This document shows, piece after piece, positions 44,877 through 51,646 of a stretch of 64,000 bases of DNA. Source of the stretch: Methylobacterium hispanicum (lineage in GTDB: Bacteria; Pseudomonadota; Alphaproteobacteria; Rhizobiales; Beijerinckiaceae); contig NZ_BPQO01000027.1 in NCBI RefSeq assembly GCF_022179285.1, forward strand, positions 1 through 64,000. The letters run 5' to 3'. The stretch's first letter is position 1; each line of letters opens with the position of its first letter. A program made the translations under genes and the position numbers. Under the pieces are notes generated by a model. The model worked only from the letters and a program-made list of their open reading frames with translations, made no database searches and was not told where the DNA came from.

Positions 44877-45956
44877 GTGCAACCTCCCGTTCGATACAGT
44901 CCCGATGTCGAGGTGGTGAGGCCCGACGAAGGGCAGACCATCGAACAACTGAACGAGGCCTTCGACACGATCCTAACCAGGGTCGCGGAGCATTCGGGCC
45001 ATGCCGTGCGCTCGGTCCACGCGAAGTCGCACGGTATCCTCGAAGGGACGCTGACGGTCGATGCGGGGCTGCCCCCCGAACTGGCCCAGGGCCTGTTCGC
45101 GAAGGCGGGCGAGCATAAGGTGTACATGCGGATGTCGACCAACGCGGGCGACATCCTACCCGACTCCGTCTCCCTGCCCCGGGGCATCGCCTTGAAGGTC
45201 CTGGACGTCGAGGGCGAGCGTCTCCCGGATGCGGAAGGGACGACGCAGAACTTCATCATGGTCAACGGCAAGGTGTTCCAGGCGCCGAACGCCGAGAAGT
45301 TCCTCGGCAGCCTCAAGCTGCTCGCCGGCACGACCGACCGGGTGGAGGGGCTGAAGGTCGCCGCCTCGACCGTGTTGCGCGGGGTGAACAAGGCGCTGCA
45401 CGCATTTGGCGTCGACAGCCCCACCATCGGCTCGCTGGGCGGCGCGCCCAACGTCGACCCCCTCGGCGAGACGTATAATAGCCTGACGCCGTTTCGGTAC
45501 GGTGACTACATCGCCAAGTTCTCGCTGGTACCGGTCGCCCCCGCCCTGACCGCCCTGACCGGCACCGAGATCGACGCCTCCGGTCGGCCGAACGCGATCC
45601 GCGAGACGGTGCGGTCCGAGATGGCTGGCATCGCCGGCGAATGGGAGTTCCGCGTGCAGCTCTGCCGCGATCTCGAACGCCAGCCCATTGAGGACCCGAC
45701 GGTGGAATGGAAGGAGGACGAGGCACCGTTCCAGCGGGTCGGCGTCCTCCGTGTCCAGCCGCAGGACAGTTGGGATCCGGCCCGGGTCCAGGTGGTGGAT
45801 GAGGAGATGCGCTTCAGCGTCTGGACCGGGCTCGCCGCGCATCGGCCGCTCGGCAACATCAACCGGGCCCGCAACGCCCCCTACCGGCATTCGGCCGAGT
45901 TCCGCGAGCGCTTCAACCGCTGCCCGATCCACGAGCCGGGCGCGCTGCGCCGATGA
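44877..45956 (+). CDS. catalase-family haem protein, copy 2
   Basis: 359 residues from GTG 44877. Near-identical in sequence to the protein at 39848-40924 (distal His in VRSVHAKSHG, YIAKFSLVPVAPALTALTG block, proximal RNAPY). Differences are mostly conservative. Unlike copy 1 it is followed by a cotranslated ester-cyclase-like gene (ATGA overlap). Probably the functional copy, with an optimal stress promoter. Confidence 0.87.
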   Translation: MQPPVRYSPDVEVVRPDEGQTIEQLNEAFDTILTRVAEHSGHAVRSVHAKSHGILEGTLTVDAGLPPELAQGLFAKAGEHKVYMRMSTNAGDILPDSVSLPRGIALKVLDVEGERLPDAEGTTQNFIMVNGKVFQAPNAEKFLGSLKLLAGTTDRVEGLKVAASTVLRGVNKALHAFGVDSPTIGSLGGAPNVDPLGETYNSLTPFRYGDYIAKFSLVPVAPALTALTGTEIDASGRPNAIRETVRSEMAGIAGEWEFRVQLCRDLERQPIEDPTVEWKEDEAPFQRVGVLRVQPQDSWDPARVQVVDEEMRFSVWTGLAAHRPLGNINRARNAPYRHSAEFRERFNRCPIHEPGALRR

Positions 45957-46366
45957 CAGAGGACAACAGGCGGCTCGTCCGCGCCTACTTCGATGCGTTC
46001 CGCGACTGCGACGATGCTTGGTGGGACGCCAACATCGCGCCGGACTTCGTCAGGCACGACCCGGGCCTCGACTTCGAGGTGCGCGGACCGGCGGGCGTGC
46101 GCAAGCTCGCCGCGGTCCTGCATGGCGGCCTGTCGGACATTGCCATGCCGGTCGACGAACTCATCGCCGAGGGCGACCGCATACTCGCACGGCTACGTTT
46201 CCAGGGGCGGCATACCGGGGAGTTCCAGGGACTGCCGGCCACCGGGCAACACGTCGACATCGTGGTCATGGACCTCTTCCAAGTCGCGGACGGTCGCCTC
46301 GTCGAACACTGGGCGTTGATGGACAACCTGACGATGCTCAAGCAACTCGGCGCCGTTGACACGTGA
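45953..46366 (+). CDS. SnoaL/ester cyclase-like (NTF2 fold) protein
   Basis: 137 residues. SnoaL-like polyketide-cyclase/NTF2 pattern: NRRLVRAYFDAF, WDANIAPDFVRHDPG, GLPATGQHVDIVVMDLFQVADGRLVEHWALMD. The His/Asp pairs line the usual pocket. It overlaps the catalase-family stop by four bases, so both are made together; a hydrolase or isomerase role on an oxidised metabolite is possible. Substrate unknown. Confidence 0.83.
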   Translation: MTEDNRRLVRAYFDAFRDCDDAWWDANIAPDFVRHDPGLDFEVRGPAGVRKLAAVLHGGLSDIAMPVDELIAEGDRILARLRFQGRHTGEFQGLPATGQHVDIVVMDLFQVADGRLVEHWALMDNLTMLKQLGAVDT

Positions 46367-46446
46367 CGGCCGGCGACGACGCCGTGACGTGATAACCCGC
46401 GTCCCGGCGGCCACTCCACGGAGGCTGCGTCCGCCGGGATGAGCGA

Positions 46447-47364
46447 TCAGGCGGTGCCGTTGCCGCCGGTGGCGCCGTAGACCTCGCCGGTGACGTAGCT
46501 CGCCTCCTGGCTCGCGAGGAACACGTAAACCGGAGCGAGTTCAACCGGCTGGCCGGGACGGCCCAGCGGCACCTCGGAACCGAACTTCTCGACATTCTCC
46601 TGCGGCTGGCCGCCCGAGGGCTGCAGCGCCGTCCAGAACGGACCGGGCGCCACCGCGTTCACCCGGATGCCCTTCGCGATCTGCTGCTTGGCCAGCGCCT
46701 TCGAGAAGGCGACGATGCCGGCCTTCGTGGTCGCGTAGTCGACCAGGATCTGCGGCGGGTTGTAGGCCACGACCGAGGCGGTGTTGATCACCGAGGCGCC
46801 GGCCGGCATGTGCGGTAGGGCGGCCTTGGTGATCCAGAACATGGCGTAGAGGTTGGTCTTCAGCGTCCGATCGAACTGCTCGTCCGTGATATCGGCGATG
46901 TCTTTCTGGTTCGTCTGCTTGCCAGCGTTATTGACGAGAATGTCGAGGCCGCCGAGGTCGGTGACCGCCTTCTTCACGAGTGCCTCGCAGAACCCCTTGT
47001 CGGTGATGTCGCCCGGCAGCAGCACCGCCTTGCGGCCCTCCGCCTCGATCAGCTTGGCGACCTCCTGCGCGTCGGGCATCTCGTCCGCGACGAAGCTGAG
47101 CGCCACGTCGGCGCCCTCGCGGGCGAACGCGATGGCGGCTGCCCGACCGATACCGGAATCGGCACCGGTGACGAGGGCCTTGCGTCCCTCTAGGCGACCG
47201 TGGCCGCGATAGCTGGTTTCGCCATGGTCGGGCTTGGGCTTCATCGCCTGCGCCAGCCCCGGGGCTTCCTGCGGCTGCTTCTCGAAGGGCGGTTGCGGGT
47301 ATTGTGTGCGGGGGTCCTGCATCTTCAGGCGCAGGTCCGGGGCATCCGTCATCTGGTGTTCCAT
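46447..47364 (-). CDS. SDR oxidoreductase, YghA/YdaD general-stress type
   Basis: 305 residues from ATG 47364 (ATG 47352 also possible). Pro-rich N-terminal arm (QYPQPPFEKQPQEAPG) typical of the YghA group, cofactor motif TGADSGIG, NNAGKQ, Ser in NTASVVAY, Tyr/Lys in YATTKAG, and the ending YVTGEVYGATGG. Relatives are NADP-dependent aldehyde/alcohol reductases or stress proteins. An EcfG-like promoter lies upstream. Confidence 0.87.
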   Translation of the reverse strand: MEHQMTDAPDLRLKMQDPRTQYPQPPFEKQPQEAPGLAQAMKPKPDHGETSYRGHGRLEGRKALVTGADSGIGRAAAIAFAREGADVALSFVADEMPDAQEVAKLIEAEGRKAVLLPGDITDKGFCEALVKKAVTDLGGLDILVNNAGKQTNQKDIADITDEQFDRTLKTNLYAMFWITKAALPHMPAGASVINTASVVAYNPPQILVDYATTKAGIVAFSKALAKQQIAKGIRVNAVAPGPFWTALQPSGGQPQENVEKFGSEVPLGRPGQPVELAPVYVFLASQEASYVTGEVYGATGGNGTA

Positions 47365-47431
47365 GGCGCCGGCTTGGCCAGAGCAGCACACGCGGCGCGG
47401 TTCAGGGAAGGCGCTGCCCGGATAGCGGGCC

Positions 47432-47456
47432 AATCACCGACTCGCGCGTCTGTTCC
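47432..47456 (-). promoter_or_regulatory. EcfG-like promoter of the YghA-type SDR
   Basis: Minus strand: GGAAC (47456-47452), 17-base spacer, ATT (47434-47432), 68 bases before ATG 47364. Third example of GGAAC-N17-ATT in this island. Confidence 0.58.
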
Positions 47457-47575
47457 AGTGGCCGTTGGGGGTGTCATCGCCACACCCGACCCTGGGGTCT
47501 TACCTGCGTCATCGTCCGCAGGGACCGGGCCTCCGCTTAGGCGTTGTGAGATGGGACCGACCCACCGGAGACGTC

Positions 47576-47827
47576 ATGCTGAACCCGTTCTATGCCACGT
47601 TCCTGCTCGCCGTGGAGGCGCAGAAGGTCGTCGAGTTGCGGCTGGTGCGGATCGCCTGGGGCGGAGCCGAGGCTCAGGCCGAGATGGTGTCGATGGTCGG
47701 CGAGAAGGTCGTGGCCGCGATGGAAGCTGCCAACACCCTGATGGCGGGCGGAAGCCCCGGCGAGGTCGTCGCACGCTACCGGGAACTGGTCGCAGACAAT
47801 ACGCGGCGCCTCTCAGGAATGGTCTGA
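47576..47827 (+). CDS. small hypothetical protein
   Basis: 83 residues from ATG 47576, with GGAG nine bases upstream. Helical, Ala-rich (FYATFLLAVEAQKVVELRLVRIAWGG, VVAAMEAANTLMAGG), similar in style to small phasin-like or polyhydroxyalkanoate-associated proteins found in stress regulons. GGGAC-N17-GTT at 47521-47545 is a one-mismatch EcfG-type promoter candidate. Family not certain. Confidence 0.6.
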   Translation: MLNPFYATFLLAVEAQKVVELRLVRIAWGGAEAQAEMVSMVGEKVVAAMEAANTLMAGGSPGEVVARYRELVADNTRRLSGMV

Positions 47828-48108
47828 GCGCCGGCGCCTGCAGCCAAGTTCCTGGCATTCCGGGGTAAACGGAGCCGACATGGGTGATCTACCCACGTAG
47901 CACGATTTGGTCGTGGGGGTCTGCTAATGCTTGATGACCGGACTTTCGGACGGTTGGCGGCAAGGGTCAGCTGATGGCGCATCGCCGTCTTCATCAGTGG
48001 AGCCTCGCCACTGCAGGCCTGCTGATAAGCTTCGACAGATCCCTGCCATTCAGCGTGGTACGGCCACCGCGGTTGGCGACGCTTCCATCGTCCACAGCGG
48101 CATTTTGG
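47828..48108. other. intergenic region, no gene seen
   Basis: Lower-GC stretch before the orphan palindrome. A 79-codon frame (47931-48170) runs through it and across the palindromic promoter, so it is probably not a gene. Confidence 0.4.
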
Positions 48109-48140
48109 TTGACACTGTGTACCACCAGGGTGCTACACAG
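48109..48140 (+). promoter_or_regulatory. orphan promoter with 26-base palindromic operator
   Basis: TTGACA (48109-48114) is immediately followed by the palindrome CTGTGTAC-CACC-AG-GGTG-CTACACAG (48115-48140), perfect except one C/C position, overlapping where a -10 would fall. This layout is typical of autoregulated small operons such as toxin-antitoxin or phage repressor genes, but no gene follows. Confidence 0.55.
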
Positions 48141-48195
48141 AGGGACAGCGGCATCGACCTAAAGCTTTGAGATAGCTAGGGATATTCGGTCGGCA

Positions 48196-48227
48196 GGCGT
48201 CGGGTTCGAATCCAGGTCCCCCAGCCA
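48196..48227 (+). other. tRNA 3'-end-like remnant, candidate attachment site
   Basis: GGGTTCGAATCC (T-arm-like) followed by an acceptor-like CCCCCAGCCA ending at 48227. No matching 5' acceptor strand or anticodon arm lies within 100 bases upstream, and the T-stem contains a mismatch, so this is not a complete tRNA. It fits a displaced att site left by an integrated element. Confidence 0.5.
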
Positions 48228-48237
48228 TCTAATTCAG

Positions 48238-48267
48238 CCCGCTAAGTCAACGACTTGGCGGGTTTTT
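48238..48267 (+). terminator. Rho-independent terminator
   Basis: Eleven-pair stem CCCGCTAAGTC / GACTTGGCGGG (one G-U pair) with loop AAC, followed by TTTTT (48263-48267). Strong intrinsic terminator on the plus strand, directly after the tRNA-like remnant. Confidence 0.85.
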
Positions 48268-48718
48268 GAATGCTCGAACGTCGTCTCGAACGGATTGCAA
48301 CACGCCGCAATACGACCCATGCTTCTACAATGGGCCACGCTGCGCGGTCGGCGGCTCCGTGCAACACGAACGGAACACCCTCACGCCTGTCTGAGAGCGG
48401 CCATCCTCCCGAGCGGCCAGTTCCTCCATCGCCTCATCGAGCCGCGCTTCGTCGGTCGATAGATATCCTGCGCAGCCGTAGGGTGAGGATAGCAGCAGGC
48501 GACACCTCCGGGATCGCGCGGTCGCGAGCACCCGGCCAGCCCATGCTCCCCGCTCGGCCCGATGTCGGGTGTCGACGCGTCGCGGGACGGGCGATGGCCG
48601 GCCCCGATCCGGGGTCGCGTCCTCGACCGGCATGGCGTGTCAGGTCACACGATCCCGGATTGGCAGACGGCGGCCCCTCGACTAGACTTCCCGCATTCCG
48701 GCCATCGACGGTTCCGCC
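48268..48718. other. intergenic region at the island boundary
   Basis: About 450 bases between the terminator and the first possible gene of the secretion locus. Open frames on both strands are unconvincing. I see no integrase or insertion sequence fragment. Confidence 0.4.
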
Positions 48719-48940
48719 ATGATCAATCCCGTTCGGAGTTCCTCCAACGACCAGATGCGGGCCGAGCCAGCCGGCGATCGCGGCCGGGCCGACAAGTTCT
48801 CGAGCACGCTCGCGGCTTGGATGTCGCGGGGTTCCGCGATCCGCGCGAACTACGCCGTGAGCGAGGAGCACGAGGATCCGGAGCCCGAGCCGATCAAGGC
48901 GAGCGCACCGATCATCGCGCCGGACGTCGCGAAGGCCTGA
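48719..48940 (+). CDS. small hypothetical protein at the edge of the T3SS locus
   Basis: 73 residues from ATG 48719. Charged and disordered, with an acidic Pro-rich stretch (SEEHEDPEPEPIKAS). The N-terminus is Ser/Asn-rich (MINPVRSSSND), a composition seen in type III secreted proteins, but this is weak evidence. It ends 26 bases before the convergent end of the motor operon. Confidence 0.4.
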   Translation: MINPVRSSSNDQMRAEPAGDRGRADKFSSTLAAWMSRGSAIRANYAVSEEHEDPEPEPIKASAPIIAPDVAKA

Positions 48941-48965
48941 CGGAGCGCGCCCACCTCCGCCGGCC

Positions 48966-49250
48966 TCAGGGAACGAGGGGCGCGCCCGGCTGCCGGTAGA
49001 CGCTCTGCTCGCCGATCAGGTCGGCGGCGTCGCGCCGGCGGGTCTGGTCGCTCTCGATCAGGGTGATGCTCGTCTGGTCGAGATAGGCCTTGAAGGCGTC
49101 GTCCGCCTCGTTCGCGCGCGCGGACGCGGTGGCGTCGGCTTGCCGCGCGATCGCGCGGGGTGAGCTGACGGGCAAGGGGTCACGGGTGCCCTGAAGGGTC
49201 TGGTAGGCCGGCAGCGGGATCGAACTCGTCGCCTGGATGGGATCGCTCAC
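48966..49250 (-). CDS. small hypothetical protein, last gene of the T3SS/motor operon
   Basis: 94 residues. Starts within the stop of the preceding ExbD/MotB-like gene (four-base overlap), so it is part of the same translated unit. No membrane segment; Ser/Thr-rich N-terminus then a charged helix (ARANEADDAFKAYLDQ). Size is near that of needle or inner-rod subunits (about 80-110), but their typical C-terminal pattern is not evident. Family unknown. Confidence 0.6.
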   Translation of the reverse strand: MSDPIQATSSIPLPAYQTLQGTRDPLPVSSPRAIARQADATASARANEADDAFKAYLDQTSITLIESDQTRRRDAADLIGEQSVYRQPGAPLVP

Positions 49251-49966
49251 GGTCCGTCTCCCCGGTTCGTCTCGGCGCCGGAACGCTCAGCGTAGCGGGC
49301 GCGCGGGCGCGGCACAATCCACTCGATCGCCACGACGGCGGCGAAGGCCCCGAGGAGCATCGCGACCGTCACGGCCGCGCCGAGCCAGCCGCGCAGGCGC
49401 TCGCCCATCGCGCCGGCCGGCCGCGGATCGGGCGCACCGCCCGCGCCCGGAGCGGGCGGACCGGCGGCGCCTCCCAGAAGGCGGGCGAGCTCCGCGCGGA
49501 ACCGGGGCAGGTCGGAGCGGCGCGCGAGGAGGGCCCGGAACGCGGGCGTCCAACCCGCCTCCGCGTCCCCGAGCGCCGGTGGCACCGAGATCTCGTCCCA
49601 GGGCCGGCCCGCGCCGGCGAGGCGGGCGGCGACCGCCGGGTAGTGCCGGTGCGAGAACACGTAGAGCCGCACCGGCAAGGCCGGATCGAGCCCGCGCAGG
49701 GCCGCGTCGAGCGAGGGGGGCTCGACCTCGGTGAGGTCGATGGAGAGCCCCTCCGCGTCCGGCCGCCGCGCGTGCAGGATCGCGACGAGGGCGTCGGCGC
49801 GCAGGGGTGCGCGCCCGACCGCACCGAGCTCGGCCGCCTCGGTCGGCGGACCGGGTGCCCCGTCCGGGGCGACGGCGCCCGCCTGCAGCAGGATCAGGAG
49901 GATCAGCAGCAGCGCCGCGAAGACGTTGGCCGAGAGATCGGTGAGGACGGTGCCGGCCGCATTCAT
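49247..49966 (-). CDS. ExbD/MotB-like motor protein B2 of T3SS locus
   Basis: 239 residues. N-terminal membrane helix about 12-30 preceded by Asp10 (TVLTDLSANVFAALLLILLILL), the layout of the proton-binding Asp in ExbD/TolR/MotB/ZorB. A soluble alpha/beta region (about 50-150) follows, then a second membrane helix near the C-terminus (about 191-218), which is unusual for ExbD. It overlaps both neighbours by four bases. Assignment is from topology and context; sequence identity to named families is low. Confidence 0.6.
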   Translation of the reverse strand: MNAAGTVLTDLSANVFAALLLILLILLQAGAVAPDGAPGPPTEAAELGAVGRAPLRADALVAILHARRPDAEGLSIDLTEVEPPSLDAALRGLDPALPVRLYVFSHRHYPAVAARLAGAGRPWDEISVPPALGDAEAGWTPAFRALLARRSDLPRFRAELARLLGGAAGPPAPGAGGAPDPRPAGAMGERLRGWLGAAVTVAMLLGAFAAVVAIEWIVPRPRARYAERSGAETNRGDGP

Positions 49967-50472
49967 CGGGCGCCCGTTCCCGGCGGCAGGGCGCAGGCGC
50001 GGGCGAGCGCCGGGTCCCGGGCCTCGGCACAGGGCGTCGCGGTGCGCAGCTGCGCGATCCGCACCGGCCCGTGGGCCGCCGCCACCGGCTCCAGCAGGAA
50101 CGCCGCCTCCAGGCCCGCCGGCTCGATCAGGACCAGCAGCGGCGTCTCCGCCGCGCGCAAGGCGGCGAGCGCGTCGCGCAGGGCGCGGTCGTCCGGCACC
50201 GCGTCGAGGGGGATCCGCCGGTTGCCCGCGGAGGCGAGCCGCAGGCCTCCCGCCTCGGCGACGATCGTCGCGGCCGGATGCCCGCCGACCGTCACGGCCG
50301 GGGATGGAGGCGTGGTGGGCGCCGCCTCCGCCGCGGGCCGGCGGACCGCACCGAGGTGGAGGGCCGGCAGCAGGACGAGGATCGCCGGCAGCACCATCGC
50401 GATCAGGGCGAAGAGCAGGTCGGCGAAGGGATCGATCCCGGGCTCCTCCTCCGCGGCGGCCTCAGGGGGCAT
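49963..50472 (-). CDS. ExbD/MotB-like motor protein B1 of T3SS locus
   Basis: 169 residues. Membrane helix about 16-40 beginning with IDPFADLLFALIAM; Asp18 sits where ExbD/MotB place the proton-carrying Asp. The periplasmic part (about 55-169) has two Cys (TPCAEA, RACALP) and an alpha/beta pattern resembling small ExbD domains. Its start overlaps the stop of the ExbB/MotA-like gene by 11 bases. No peptidoglycan-binding OmpA domain, so it is not a flagellar MotB. Confidence 0.65.
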   Translation of the reverse strand: MPPEAAAEEEPGIDPFADLLFALIAMVLPAILVLLPALHLGAVRRPAAEAAPTTPPSPAVTVGGHPAATIVAEAGGLRLASAGNRRIPLDAVPDDRALRDALAALRAAETPLLVLIEPAGLEAAFLLEPVAAAHGPVRIAQLRTATPCAEARDPALARACALPPGTGAR

Positions 50473-51646
50473 CGGCGGGCTCCGCGACCGCGGCGAGCAG
50501 GGCGCACTCGGCCGCCAGTTCCTGCTCGCCCTTCTCCACCAGCGCGAGCAGCAGCCCGGCGACCATGCTGGCCAGGATCCCGAGCAGCGTGGTCTCGAAC
50601 TTCAGGGCGAGGCCCGCGAGGCTGCCCGAGAGGTCGATCCGCCCCGCGCCGCCCTCCCCCGGCAGCGCCGCCATGGCGGTGGCGAGGCCCACCACCGTGC
50701 CGAAGAAGCCGAGCAGCGGCAGGAAGGGCAGCAGGCCGCGCACGAAGCGGCGCGAGGCCCCGTGGAAGGCGGCGAAGGCTGCCCCGAGCGCCTGCGCATC
50801 CGGCCCCCCGCCCCGCAGCCCCTGCGCCAGCGAGCGGACGGTCCGGGTATGGCCGAAGCCCGCGAGCGGCCCGGCGAGCAGGCCCCGGAGCGTGCCGGGG
50901 CCGGTCCGGTCCCCCCGCGCCAGTTCCCGGCGCAGGGCGGCGAGCGCCTCGCGGTCGCGCCGGTGCTGGAGCGCGGCCTCGCCCAGGAAAGCCAGGATGA
51001 CGCAGAACAGCACCACGATGGACCGGTGGATCGCGCTCTCGCCGGCGAGCGCGTGCGCGACGAGATCGACGAGCCCCGTGCCGCCCCGGGCCGGCCCCAG
51101 ATAGGCGAGCCCCTGGTAGAACAGCAGCGCGAGGCAGGCGCCGAGCGCCAGCGCGGCGGCGGCGGACTGGGCGGCGACGGGGGCGCGGGCGCGGAGCGGC
51201 GCCCGCCAGAAGGCGGCGAAACGCTGCTCGTTCGCCTCCGCCAGCGCGCGGGCGGCGAACAGCGTGACCAGGATCTGCGGCCAGAGCGGGTGGGCGCGCA
51301 CGGCCGCCGCCAGCGGTACGTCCGCCGCCAGCGCCGGCAGGAGCGGCACGGCGGCGGCCAGGAGGGCGGCGCCGCCCGCCCCCCAGCGGAAGGCACGGGA
51401 ATCCGACTCGGCGCCCCGCACGAGGCCTGCCGCGATTCCCGCCCCGCAGAGGAGCGCCGCGGCCCAGAAGGCCGGCCCCTGCCCGCCTGCGTGGACGAGG
51501 AGGTAAAGACCGAAGGCGACCAGGAGGCCGCACCCGTAGGCGAGGAGGCGCAACCGCTCGGCGGAAGCCCCTGGCCTGCTCCCGGCCCTGCTCCCTGCTC
51601 TGCTCCCTGCCCTGCCCGACAGCGCTGCGGCCCGCTCAGGCGGCAT
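50462..51646 (-). CDS. MotA/TolQ/ExbB-family ion channel subunit fused to T3SS operon
   Basis: 394 residues, much longer than ExbB (about 240). About seven membrane helices; the last two match the MotA/TolQ/ExbB channel signature (LPLLGFFGTVVGLATAM at about 310-327 and LALKFETTLLGILASM at about 356-371). A cytoplasmic loop about 230-300 separates these from earlier helices. An N-terminal RAGS repeat (12-26) precedes the first helix. Its start lies inside the last codons of sctV (11-base overlap), so the proteins are translationally coupled. Likely forms a proton-driven stator with the two small proteins downstream. Confidence 0.75.
   Translation of the reverse strand: MPPERAAALSGRAGSRAGSRAGSRPGASAERLRLLAYGCGLLVAFGLYLLVHAGGQGPAFWAAALLCGAGIAAGLVRGAESDSRAFRWGAGGAALLAAAVPLLPALAADVPLAAAVRAHPLWPQILVTLFAARALAEANEQRFAAFWRAPLRARAPVAAQSAAAALALGACLALLFYQGLAYLGPARGGTGLVDLVAHALAGESAIHRSIVVLFCVILAFLGEAALQHRRDREALAALRRELARGDRTGPGTLRGLLAGPLAGFGHTRTVRSLAQGLRGGGPDAQALGAAFAAFHGASRRFVRGLLPFLPLLGFFGTVVGLATAMAALPGEGGAGRIDLSGSLAGLALKFETTLLGILASMVAGLLLALVEKGEQELAAECALLAAVAEPADAP

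Noticed and set aside
47931..48170. 79-codon plus-strand frame
   Set aside because: It runs across the palindromic promoter, has no clear ribosome binding site and resembles nothing.
48196..48227. Functional tRNA gene
   Set aside because: No 5' acceptor half or anticodon arm upstream, and the T-stem is imperfect.
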